A DNA stretch of 8,777 nucleotides, from positions 1,031 to 9,807 of the forward strand of contig NZ_LECR01000073.1 of NCBI RefSeq assembly GCF_001602625.1, read 5' to 3'. Within the stretch, counting starts at the first letter, position 1. Each line of letters begins with the position of its first letter. Origin of the DNA: Sodalis-like endosymbiont of Proechinophthirus fluctus. GTDB lineage: Bacteria; Pseudomonadota; Gammaproteobacteria; Enterobacterales; Enterobacteriaceae. Shown piece after piece: positions 1-7,259 of this stretch. The position numbers and the translations under genes are program-made. Under the pieces are notes generated by a model. The model was given only the letters and a program-made list of their open reading frames with translations. It was not told where the DNA came from and did not search any database.

Positions 1-1
1 G

Positions 2-1123
2 ACACCGATACTAGCAACGGCGGCCCTAGTCATTACCGTTTTGCTAGCGATTAGCGTCTATATCGCCGCGCAGCTGCAGGCGCATCAACAAGAGGCGGCG
101 TACGCGCAGCTGCAGGCGAGTCTCGATAAGCTCAATCAAGTGCAGCAAACACAATACCAGCAATACCAGGAATCACTAGCTGCCCATAGAAAAGTGCTAG
201 ACGCTGCGCGTGCGCATCAGGAGTCCCAGGGGCGTGAGATGGAAGATTTGCAGAAAAAATTGACGGCAATCACCGGGACCAACGCCAATACTTGGCTGCT
301 GTCACAGGCGGATTTCCTGGTGAAAATAGCCGGACGCAAATTGTGGAGCGACCAAGATGTCGTCACCGCTGGCGCACTGCTGAAAATCGCTGACGCCAGT
401 CTGGCGCAAATGAACGATCCCAGCCTGACCGAGGCGCGGCGTGCGATTACCGAGGATATTGGCACGCTAGCCGGCGTCAGTCAGATAGACTTCGATGGTA
501 TTATCTTAAAACTCAACCAGTTGACCAATCAGGTGGATAACCTGCAGCTGGCGGATAACGACAGCGATAAATCCCCTATAGATAGCGACAGCGGCGAATT
601 ATCGGGGTCAATTCAAGAGTGGCGGAAGAACCTCAGCAAGAGCTGGCATAATTTCATGAACGATTTTATTACAGTGCGCCGCCGCGATACCGGCACCGAA
701 CCGCTGCTGTCGCCGAATCAGGATGTCTACCTGCGGGAAAATATTCGCGCCAGGCTGCTGGTCGCCGCCCAGGCAGTGCCGCGCCATCATAATGAAATCT
801 ATCAGCAATCTCTTGACTCCGTGTCCACCTGGGTGCGTGTCTACTTCGATGCCGACGATGCCAATACCCGCGCTTTTCTGAGCCAGCTTGACGCTTTAGT
901 CCAGGAGGATATCGCCATGAACCTGCCGGATAGCCTGCAAAGCCAGCTGTTGCTGGATAAACTGATGCAGACCAGAGTACACAATCTGCTAGCCCAGTCG
1001 GGCCGCACAGGGAGAATAAAAGATGATCAAGATGTTATTGCTATTCATCCTACTGTTCGCGGGCATTGTGCTCGGCCCGTTGGTCTCCGGTCATCAGGGA
1101 TATGTACTGATCCAGACCGATAA
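2..1123 (+). CDS. hemX: HemX, uroporphyrinogen-III C-methyltransferase-like membrane protein (5' partial, altered C-terminus)
   Basis: HemX is an inner-membrane protein of unproven function encoded in the hemCDXY operon of enterobacteria. The frame is open from the window edge, so the first 25-30 residues are missing and the TTG at 41 is internal. Visible in order: a membrane segment (about codons 4-24, rich in A, L, V, I), a glutamine-rich coiled-coil region with LQ/QQ runs, then the globular part with [65 protein letters not shown] and [12 protein letters not shown], all near-identical to E. coli HemX as I recall it. After LLAQ the Ala/Pro-rich tail is absent. The expected ending (codons for Q-G-E then TAA, 1008-1019) lies in the +1 frame. 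The gene therefore reads past its native stop and overlaps hemY by about 100 nt, adding some 38 unrelated residues before TGA at 1121-1123. A small deletion or frameshift is inferred. The conserved core has no internal stop, so it may still function. Confidence 0.9.
   Translation, partial: TPILATAALVITVLLAISVYIAAQLQAHQQEAAYAQLQASLDKLNQVQQTQYQQYQESLAAHRKVLDAARAHQESQGREMEDLQKKLTAITGTNANTWLLSQADFLVKIAGRKLWSDQDVVTAGALLKIADASLAQMNDPSLTEARRAITEDIGTLAGVSQIDFDGIILKLNQLTNQVDNLQLADNDSDKSPIDSDSGELSGSIQEWRKNLSKSWHNFMNDFITVRRRDTGTEPLLSPNQDVYLRENIRARLLVAAQAVPRHHNEIYQQSLDSVSTWVRVYFDADDANTRAFLSQLDALVQEDIAMNLPDSLQSQLLLDKLMQTRVHNLLAQSGRTGRIKDDQDVIAIHPTVRGHCARPVGLRSSGICTDPDR
1009..1014 (+). promoter_or_regulatory. 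Shine-Dalgarno site of hemY
   Basis: AGGGAG lies 8 nt before the ATG at 1023 and fixes the hemY start. The site sits inside the 3' end of hemX, as expected for a coupled hemX-hemY operon. The TAA that would have ended hemX (1017-1019) lies between this site and the ATG, but in the +1 frame relative to the present hemX frame. Confidence 0.7.
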
Positions 1124-2256
1124 TTACAATATTGAAACCAGCGTCACCGGTCTAGTGATTATTTTAATCCTGACGTTTATCGTTTTGTTTATCATCGAGT
1201 GGGTAATCCGCCGGCTGTTCCGGACCTGGGCGCGTACCCGCAGCTGGTTTAACAGCCGCAAAAATCATCGCTCCCGCAAGCACACCCGGGCGGCGCTGAT
1301 GAAGCTGGCCGAAGGGGATTACCGTCAGGTGGAAAAGCTCCTGGCGCGCAACACAGATCACGGTGATCAGCCGGTGGTCAACTATCTCCTAGTGACGGAA
1401 GCCGCACAAAATCTTGGGGACGATTTACGTACTAATTATATCTAGCCAGCGCGGCGACACAGTGGCGGACAACGATAAATTACCGGTATACACATTACCC
1501 GGGTGCATATCCAACTCACTCGCCATGAGGACCATGTCACCCGCTACGGCGTCGACCATCTGCTGGAAACCGTTCCGCGCCATCCAGAAGTGCTGCTCCT
1601 GGCGGAATAGGCGTTCATTCGCACGCACTCCTGGCAATCGCTATTAGATATTCTGCAGACAATGCGCAAAGTTCAGGTGTACGATGAGGCGACAATAGAC
1701 CGCCTACGGTGTCAAGCCCTTAATGGGCTGATGGACAAAATTATGGAAAATCAGGACAGAGAGGGGCTGAACCGCGCTGGTGGCGAGATCAAAGCCGGAA
1801 GGTGCGCAACGATGCCTCCTCCCTACAGATGGCGTTGGCCGAACACTTTATCGAATGCAACGTTACGACGCTGCGCATCGTCTCATTGTTAAAGTGCTTA
1901 AATATCGCGCTGACTTTAAATATCGCGCTGCCGATGAACTGCTGCTGCCTCTCCTGAAGAGAGGCGACCCTGAGCAGGCGGAGAAAGCGCTGTGGCTGCA
2001 AATCTGTCAGCAGGGGCACGCCGCTTTTGAGTAGTACGCTGAGACACGCGCTGCGCTTAAACAGCGTCTGGATACCCATTATTACGCCTGGCTGGCGGAT
2101 GTGCTCGACCGGCTGCATAAGCCGGAGGAGTCAGTGCAGATGTGTCGCGAGGGTTTAATGCTGACGCTAGCCGAGCTGCCAAGCAAAATGTCTGCCCAGG
2201 TCTACGCGCCCTCACCACCCATACGCCTGCAAACGACGCCAGAGCAGAGCCGGTGA
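1023..2256 (+). pseudogene. hemY: hemY pseudogene (inner-membrane TPR-type protein of the hem operon)
   Basis: Intact HemY is a protein of about 400 residues with two N-terminal membrane segments and a TPR-like periplasmic or cytoplasmic domain, last gene of hemCDXY. The first 130 codons are good: membrane segments at about residues 4-21 ([17 protein letters not shown]) and 43-63, the motif [20 protein letters not shown], and LMKLAEGDYRQVEKLLARN. Then the gene breaks. The first frame ends at TAG 1443-1445. Homology resumes in other frames at VADNDKLPVY (about 1461-1490), ITRVHIQLT (about 1491 on), an in-frame amber at 1608-1610 where E. coli has Gln (LAEQAY), LMDKIMENQDREGL (to about 1775), DQSRKVRNDAS (frame change at about 1776), and RYDAAHRLIVKVLK (frame change at about 1857). 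A second amber is at 2032-2034, next to a deletion of roughly 20 residues relative to E. coli. The last piece, YYAWLADVLDRLHKPEE to TGA 2254-2256, matches the HemY C-terminus. At least four frameshifts and two stops exclude a full product. A truncated membrane anchor of 140 residues could still be made. Confidence 0.93.
1898..1933 (+). repeat. 18-bp tandem duplication inside hemY
   Basis: TTAAATATCGCGCTGACT (1898-1915) is followed directly by TTAAATATCGCGCTGCCG (1916-1933). The two copies share their first 15 bases. The repeat adds six residues (KYRADF then KYRAAD) without shifting the frame. It is probably a replication-slippage product in a gene no longer under selection. Confidence 0.75.
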
Positions 2257-2282
2257 AAATGCTCCACAGATCCCAGTCCTTA

Positions 2283-2326
2283 AGACATCATAGCTGGAGC
2301 GGCATCGCGCTCCGGCTATGATGTCT
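2283..2326. terminator. Long inverted repeat between convergent hemY and FAH remnants
   Basis: Two 19-base arms, AGACATCATAGCTGGAGCG (2283-2301) and CGCTCCGGCTATGATGTCT (2308-2326), pair completely apart from one T·G wobble around the 6-base loop GCATCG. It lies 27 bp after the hemY stop and about 100 bp before the end of the oppositely oriented FAH remnant, the expected place for a bidirectional terminator. Neither side shows a T-run, so a classical Rho-independent terminator is not certain. It could instead be a processing or 3'-end-protecting hairpin, or part of a small repeat family. The stretch 2257-2420 otherwise shows no recognisable gene. Confidence 0.5.
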
Positions 2327-2425
2327 ACCCGCCTTAGCATGGTGCCGCGTTTTCCCTTGCCTCCTTTCCGGCACGAGAGGGGCCACTTTATCTATGACGT
2401 TGTGGCGCATGGCCGTTCGTCAGTC

Positions 2426-3269
2426 CTACACCGTCAATTGCATCTGTTCGCCGAGTCCCTCAACGCCCAACTGCAGCCATTGGCCAGCCTGCAAGAAGAC
2501 CAGCTGCGGTTTTTTCCCCATCCCTATACCGGGGGCATGACGGTGTAGGAATAATATCGCCCGGCAACAGATGCATGAATCGGCTCAGGTAACTGATAAT
2601 CTATTTGACGGAGAAAATCATCGTCGCCATGGGGCCCCGATTGATAGCACTTACCATCCACTTCTAACTAAAGCTGCATTGTCTGTGGATCAGCGATCTC
2701 ATCGGCGGCGGTCGTCACCAAGCCATGGACAGAAACTATCATAGCTCTTACTTTTATCCCAGTTCCCCTCGCTCCAACTACCAGTTCCGCTCAGACACAT
2801 CGTTCACCACGCAATAGCCTGCCACGTGCCTCAGGGAGTTTTGTTCGGGGATATCTTAGCCGCCTTGACCGATCACCATGCTAATCTCCACCTCCCAATC
2901 TGTTTTCAGCGAGCCACGCGGAATTATGCAGCGCATCATAAAGGGCCTCTGATAGTGGTGATCCATTTATTAAATACGATAGGCTCAGTAGGGATTACCG
3001 CACTGGTTTAGGCCGTATGATCGGCATAATTCAAACCGATACAGACGAATTTACCTACCCGGACGACGCAGGGACTAATGCCTGGATCGCCCGCCACCTT
3101 TAACAGCGTAGCAGGATCAAGGGCGCGAAGGCAAGCAAGCGCCGCCTGCAATAACGTCTCGCTGGCGATATCCTCTATCACTCCGGCGAGTGAAAAAAGT
3201 TGTCCGTTCCTATCCAAGAGTGCCGGACGACGTTCTTTAGGCCGGCGGACCGTAATGTAATAGCTTTAT
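2426..3269 (-). pseudogene. Fumarylacetoacetate hydrolase (FAH) family enzyme, pseudogene
   Basis: The FAH family comprises cytoplasmic, metal-dependent C-C hydrolases and decarboxylases. This piece resembles the roughly 280-residue branch annotated as ureidoglycolate lyase or 2,4-diketo-3-deoxy-L-fuconate hydrolase. Homology runs almost end to end but in broken frames. Seen in order: KLLHYGPPA (3266-3240), KERRPALLDRNGQ (after a frameshift), LRALDPATLLKVAGDPGISP, VGKFVCIGLNYADHTA (stop at 3008-3010), IPRGSLKTDWEVEISMVIG (about 2930-2870, with the acidic residues of the metal site), VAGYCVVNDVSER (about 2820-2780), ATMIFSVK-stop-IISYLSRFM (about 2625-2575), PGDII (about 2560) and LQLGVEGLGEQMQLTV then TAG at 2426-2428. 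There are at least four stops and several frameshifts. The likely start codon is now ATA (3267-3269), preceded by a tandem duplication. The substrate cannot be assigned. Codon and base content resemble hemX and wecG, so it appears native rather than newly acquired. Confidence 0.85.
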
Positions 3270-3296
3270 CTATCACGTAATAGCTTTATCTATCGC
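3257..3296. repeat. 20-bp tandem duplication at the 5' end of the FAH pseudogene
   Basis: GTAATAGCTTTATCTATCAC (3257-3276) is repeated at 3277-3296 with one difference (A at 3275, G at 3295). Read on the minus strand, a GGAGG (3296-3300) lies 6 nt before ATA-AAG-CTA-TTA of the outer copy. The coding sequence continues only from the inner copy, so the duplication has moved the ribosome site 20 nt away and out of frame. Confidence 0.8.
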
Positions 3297-3300
3297 CTCC

Positions 3301-3669
3301 TTGCCAGCGAGTGAAATAAAAGCACTAAAGACCCGTGCCAGACAGCGGGCCTATTCCTTTAGAGTGCAGCTTGAAGAAAATTGCTTGGAGATGAAAAAGA
3401 CCGGACAGTTCATTTTTGCTTTCTACCAACTTGTAGTTATAGCGAAACACCTAACGACGTAGGGAACTTGCTTATTAGCCTAGGGTCGGAACGGGACGTT
3501 CCAGGTGCCACCAGTTTTTTTCTGTACCCACAGAGCCAATCCCACCCACGGGACAGCCTTTCCTGACTAACAACGGCGCATTTGCTCGCGCATAAACTCT
3601 ACCCGCCAGTGCGCAGCAAACGGCATCTGTATTCCCGCACGAGGTATACCACTGGCGTGACCTCAAGAG
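3301..3669. other. Interval with no recognisable gene
   Basis: About 370 bp between the FAH and methyltransferase remnants. Short frames exist on both strands, for example a plus-strand MKKTGQFIFAFYQLVVIA starting at 3391 and a minus-strand GKAVPWVGLALWVQKKTGG around 3550, but neither is sustained and I recognise neither. A weak imperfect hairpin (arms around 3322-3330 and 3358-3368) may be a remnant transcription end signal. The interval is probably a decayed gene or leader. Confidence 0.4.
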
Positions 3670-4486
3670 CTATAACGCCTGGCCGGTAACCATATGACAG
3701 CAATGCCCAGTTTTTACACCCACCAAAGCGTCCAGCGATCGTTTTCCACAATCGGTCGTCCCGCCGGCAAGAGCACAAGGAATAAGCAATCATCTTCCCC
3801 AGCGCTTCATCACTTCATTCATGCAGGATTGAGCTAGATACAGCCGCGCAAATCCGCTGCCAACGTGGCGCTAATCGGCGCACTCACGGCGCGTCTCCCA
3901 AAATTATGGTGGTCTGGGGGCGTAGTTCAAATCCTACCGCCATTAACGCCACCTTAATCGTAGCGTAGAAAGGGTAGCGCTCCCTTTCAAAGGAGGCCAA
4001 CTGCAGGAACAGATCGAAAAACCAGCCGCGCATATGCTCGGGCGATCCTGGTAAGAAGATATATTTCGGCGTCCGATCCCAAATCAGCAGAACTCCCCGG
4101 AGCAGATGCTCCATGCTCCATGCAAGAACGGGTACGGCAGATCGAAATTATGAATGAGAGCTTGGACGAAAACGATATCCTGACTAGCGTCTTCCAGCCT
4201 GGTAGCGGCCGCGAGTCGCCCTGCACAAAATAGACATTGATCAATCCCCGCACGGTTTCCTAGGCATCTTGCAACATCTGCGCAGAAAAATCGACGCAGG
4301 CAGGTAACCTACCGGGGAGTCTAACCTGGCCCAAGTAGCGCTATAAATGCCGCTGCCGTAGACGATATTGGCAATCACTTTACCGGCGGGATCCACCCGA
4401 TGTTGAATAAAATCTCCCCAGTCGGCATAAGCTACGCAGCGAGCATAGGTACATTGATTAGAGTCAACATGAAAATCAATTGCCAT
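3670..4486 (-). pseudogene. Class I SAM-dependent methyltransferase, pseudogene
   Basis: Rossmann-fold methyltransferase of the Methyltransf_11 type, target unknown. Start ATG 4484-4486 has an excellent ribosome site. Seen: MAIDFHVDSNQCTYA, ADWGDFIQHRVDPAGKVIAN followed by IVYGSGIYS (a degraded motif I, normally D-I-G-C-G-x-G, here with Asp and Cys replaced), VDFSAQMLQDA (frame change, then TAG), ETVRGLINVYFVQGDSR, RGVLLIWDRTPKYIFLPGSP, EHMRGWFFDLFLQLASFERE, ATIKVALMAVGFELRP, then degraded WETRRE, SILHE, SDEAL and MIAY pieces, IVENDRWTLWVGVKTGH near 3705, and TAG at 3670-3672. Frameshifts fall near 4310, 4100, 3900 and 3760, and a tandem repeat lies at 4106-4123. The full span of about 270 codons equals a complete enzyme, so decay has been by small changes rather than large deletion. 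It probably once shared an operon with the FAH and aldolase genes, all on the same strand. Confidence 0.85.
4106..4123. repeat. 7-bp tandem repeat in the methyltransferase remnant
   Basis: ATGCTCC occurs twice in a row (4106-4119) followed by a partial ATGC. It coincides with the loss of the frame just before the LLRGVLLIWDRTP part of the methyltransferase. A slippage duplication of 7 bp would itself cause a frameshift. Confidence 0.55.
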
Positions 4487-4494
4487 ATATGTAT

Positions 4495-4500
4495 ACCTCC
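4495..4500 (-). promoter_or_regulatory. Shine-Dalgarno site of the methyltransferase remnant
   Basis: On the minus strand GGAGGT is followed by 8 nt and ATG (4484-4486). This near-consensus site confirms the ancestral start of the methyltransferase, although the product is broken. The next 187 bp upstream (4501-4687) show no recognisable gene. Confidence 0.65.
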
Positions 4501-4687
4501 TCCACTGGGAAAAGACGTAGCAAGGATTATCCTAGCCAGGCCGCACAAGATTAACCAGGATTACCTGATCACGTCGACGCCTGCCAGTTCAGCATAGAAA
4601 ATATGAGGCGCCTGCCTTGCGCAACAGCAAGAGCATTGTACCGCGCGGTCGGAGACAGCACCGATAGAGCAATGAGTCAAATATCGT

Positions 4688-4941
4688 CTATGGCACGCTG
4701 GTATGCATGAAGCCATTCAACACCTCGCAATAGTGATCCTGCATGTGCGGATCATGTTCGGTTTCCAGACGCTCAAGCAATACCGTTAAAATCAATGTAT
4801 GGGCTACGACGGGGACGGCCAGTCATTACATTTCATCAATAATCGTCGTCAGCAGACCGTCTACCTCTGCCGCCTCAGAGCGGACGGAAGCGTATCGGCA
4901 TAGGCGATCGACTATTCTGTTTCAATGTTTACGCTGTTCAT
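4688..4941 (-). pseudogene. Small unrecognised gene, degraded
   Basis: A likely ancestral start is ATG 4939-4941 (MNSVNIETE), with GAGAGG 4 nt upstream on the minus strand. Protein-like segments follow with frame changes: AYADTLPSAL, AEVDGLLTTIIDEM, and VAHTLILTVLLERLETEHDP running on through MQDHYCEVLNGFMHTSVP to TAG at 4688-4690. If repaired, these would give a small, mostly acidic helical protein of about 85 residues. I do not recognise the family. The strand and spacing fit an operon with the methyltransferase and aldolase remnants. That it was a real gene is inferred from the continuity of plausible coding sequence. Confidence 0.4.
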
Positions 4942-5272
4942 TAAACCTCTCTTAAGTCACCTGCCACCGGCCTTTCCGCGGTAGATAAAGGCGTTGTTTA
5001 CGATGGTAGTCCGGAAAGTGTGCGCCGTCGCTATCGACTGTAACACCGACTCCAGCGAATTAACTTTAGACGGGGTTAGTAGTTTTTCAATACAAAACCG
5101 GTAAAAAATACTTTTCCTACTACGGGAACTGGACTCACCGCGTGACTTTTGACGCCTACCAACTCGGGGGGCAGGGTTCTGAATCCAGCTAGTTTAGCGG
5201 CTCACATTGCCCCGCGCACCGGTTGACGGTATCCATCGCGCAATGACGTGGAGGCTTTAATAAAGATAGGTC
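4942..5272. other. Degraded interval, gene content uncertain
   Basis: No gene is confidently recognised here. Two plus-strand stretches look protein-like: GVVYDGSPESVRRRYR (4990-5037), reminiscent of the end of an ABC-transporter ATPase of the polysaccharide-export type, and YFSYYGNWTHRVTFDAYQLG (from 5109, open to TAG 5190-5192). On the minus strand, QRLYLPRKGRWQVT ends at a TGA (about 4957-4959) just before the small gene, and could be the tail of a gene upstream of it. The evidence does not decide between strands. Confidence 0.3.
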
Positions 5273-5602
5273 TTACGAGGGAACTGAACAGCGCAGTGCC
5301 ATTTTGTTGCGAATCACCTCGCGAGCCGCCAGAATCGATTCTGGATAAGTCGAGTTCGGATCCAATTAACTTTCTCGGCTTGAATATCTAGCGCGCTTTT
5401 TGGAAGTAAGCAAACTTCATATATCTAAAAATATTGATTTTGCTCACCCACATAGTTACGTCCTCCGCTATTTCGACATCCAGATTGGATGAGCTGCCGT
5501 GCAGTACCAGAGGTATCGACACACGCTGTGAAATATAGCGCAGAATATCGTCTGCAGCGCCAGCTTAACATCCTTCTGGGTAGTAATGAATTTTTCAGCG
5601 TC
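5273..5602 (-). pseudogene. Class II ketose-bisphosphate aldolase, 3' fragment
   Basis: Class II aldolases are zinc enzymes that cleave ketose bisphosphates such as fructose or tagatose 1,6-bisphosphate. Only the C-terminal half survives. Seen on the minus strand: DAEKFITTQKDVK (about 5602-5565), ILRYISQRVSIPLVLHGSSN (about 5545-5485) with the family's V-L-H-G metal and phosphate-binding loop, VSKINIF (about 5445-5425), then LDPNSTYPESILAAREVIRN and KMALRCSVPS with TAA at 5273-5275. The T-x-H-G region that normally lies between the first two pieces is missing, so there is an internal deletion, and frameshifts separate the pieces. The N-terminal half is absent. Upstream the sequence changes abruptly into an unrelated AT-rich aminotransferase remnant. 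The exact substrate cannot be told. Confidence 0.8.
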
Positions 5603-5635
5603 ACAGAAACGACTAATATTAATGTTATTCAATAG

Positions 5636-6164
5636 TTATCCCATGCCGTCTACCGAATCCAATATAAGCTTTATATTATGTACTTTAGCTATCTTTTCTA
5701 GAGCCAGGCAATCCTCAGGCACATCAAAAATCTGGACCGCGAGTATCGCTTCAGTCTGGTTGGTTATTTTTTGCATGAGATCTATTATACTTATATTATA
5801 CGTATCCGGACAAAAATTAACAAACACTATTTTGGCCCTAGCTAGTATAATCGCATTAGCAGATGTATAAAATATAAAAGACGACACCAAGACTTCCTAT
5901 GTTATACTAAGCGCTTTCAAGGTAAAAGCCTGGAAAATCGTTGCCGACGATAACTCGAAGACATTCATTTGTGCGTCCTTGCTATACGATTTTTCCTTGT
6001 CTTCGTATGCTTGTAAATATTTTTCTTTGGTCAGCATTCTGGAGATTAATATTTCTGCTATGTTCTATTTTAATTTAGCAACAGAGTGAATATATAGTTT
6101 CAGGAAAGGTATTTTTTGGAAAAGATTATTCTTCCTACTAAGAATAGCTAGTTTATCTATCATT
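5636..6164 (-). pseudogene. DegT/DnrJ/EryC1/StrS sugar aminotransferase, 3'-truncated pseudogene
   Basis: PLP-dependent aminotransferases of this family convert keto-sugar nucleotides to amino sugars for O-antigen and other surface glycans. From ATG 6162-6164 a single frame reads MIDKLAILSRKNNLFQKIPF, an amber at about 6066, NIAEILISRMLTKEKYLQAY, AQMNVFELSSATIFQAFTLK, an amber before EVLVSSFIFYTSANAIILAR, then AKIVFVNFCPDTYNISIIDL, TEAILAVQIFDVPEDCLALE and IAKVHNIKLILDSVDGMG with TAA at 5636-5638. This matches the family's N-terminal half (S-F-T-F-x-A-T-A-N-A and V-D-I-D-P-D-T-x-N-I type motifs). The half bearing the PLP-binding lysine is missing. Notably there is no frameshift, only stops. 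It is AT-rich, unlike the aldolase piece that follows, which suggests horizontal acquisition and truncation at a rearrangement junction. Confidence 0.85.
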
Positions 6165-6264
6165 ACAGTCTTCTGACGAGAATGTTATATTACATTATTT
6201 TGATATTACTAAAAATATTTATATTGTGATAAGGAATCAAATAGCTCTTCATCAGCATTTCAAT

Positions 6265-7158
6265 CTATTTTATATTTTTATTTAAGTCATATTTATCAGT
6301 AAACCATACTTTATTCCTGATACTTGAAAAGTCCACTCTATAACTTCGATTATCGATAATGGATTCGTCACTTTTCACGATAATGCCATGTATGCAGGAG
6401 CAGATAAAATTTCCCAGTCTAGATAGACTGATATTTAATTTGTTATCACCGATATTGAAAACTTCCCCGATGATTTTTTCTTTCGTAGTAGCTAAAAATA
6501 TTGCTATAGATCGAGCCACATATTTATAATGAATAAACGGCCACCATTATTCCCATCCATGAATTATATGTTCCCTCCTGTTAACTATATTAGTGGTCAT
6601 ATGATTGACCTCCAAATCAAACCACATTTTCCTTGAAGCACTGAATATGGTTTCGAATCTGCATATTGTGATGGCTATATTCTCTTTGTAAGCCTGTGCA
6701 ATGTCTTCATATTTAATTTTTTTTCAGAATGACAGTCAACTGGATTCAGCTTTGACCGCTGAGTAAAAACATCGTCAATATAATCGTACACGTTATATCT
6801 TGAGGAAAAAAGTATATTTTTTACTTTTAACTTTTCTGCAATGTTAAATATCTTGCGTATAGCAAATCATGTTAACTTTATCACAAACTTCTTTGTCAAA
6901 AGAGCACGCTGGATTATCGATAACTCCGACCAGATGAACAATTTTATCAATATTGCTGACTGCCTTTCAGAGATGTACCCTAACTTGTGTGTCCTCTTGT
7001 TGCATCTCGAAATGGTTTAACTCATAAAATAGTATAACCCGGACATACCAAAGGTACTATTATTAATAATATGAACCGTATATCACTAAGAAAAAAGGAG
7101 TTAAATCAAGTGTGTACCAATATAATCCCGCGCCGCCTGTAACGAGAATTCTTTCCAT
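6265..7158 (-). pseudogene. NAD-dependent nucleotide-sugar epimerase/dehydratase (extended SDR), pseudogene
   Basis: Extended short-chain dehydrogenases of this type act on nucleotide sugars in surface-polysaccharide synthesis. The start ATG 7156-7158 follows a purine-rich AGGGAGAAAGGA on the minus strand. Seen: MERILVTGGAG then YIGTHL in another frame (the Rossmann G-x-x-G-x-x-G), a scrambled stretch, IDKIVHLVGVIDNPACSFDK (about 6950-6893), a frame change, FNIAEKLKVKNILFSSRYNV, YDYIDDVFTQRSKLNPVDCH, FETIFSASRKMWFDLEVNHM, WPFIHYKYVARSIAIFLATT, KIIGEVFNIGDNKLNISLSR and VWFTDKYDLNKNIK with the stop at 6265-6267. The length of about 298 codons equals a full enzyme. In the Y-x-x-x-K position the tyrosine appears as His (HSEKK, TAT to CAT), beside an 8-base homopolymer (6717-6724) where the frame is lost. 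Strongly AT-rich, it forms a pair with the aminotransferase 100 bp downstream. Confidence 0.87.
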
Positions 7159-7259
7159 ATTCCTTTCTCCCTTTACATTTGTTTACTAACCCTTCCTACA
7201 TTGGCAGCGATATCCATTAGTCTATTACGGCTAACATGTGTGAAATCTTTTTCATGCAA

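Noticed and set aside
41..43. TTG at 41 as the hemX start codon
   Set aside because: The frame is open to the window edge and the upstream codons continue the membrane segment. The family has about 30 more residues before this point.
608..808. Minus-strand frame within hemX
   Set aside because: It is a shadow of the strongly conserved hemX coding strand, with no ribosome site or recognisable domain.
2318..2548. Plus-strand open frame of 76 codons
   Set aside because: It is antisense to the C-terminal part of the FAH remnant (GEQMQLTV and PGDII segments), whose homology lies on the minus strand.
3987..4253. Minus-strand frame of 88 codons as an independent gene
   Set aside because: Its first 20 residues (RGLINVYFVQGD) are the middle of the methyltransferase. 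The rest is an out-of-frame continuation.
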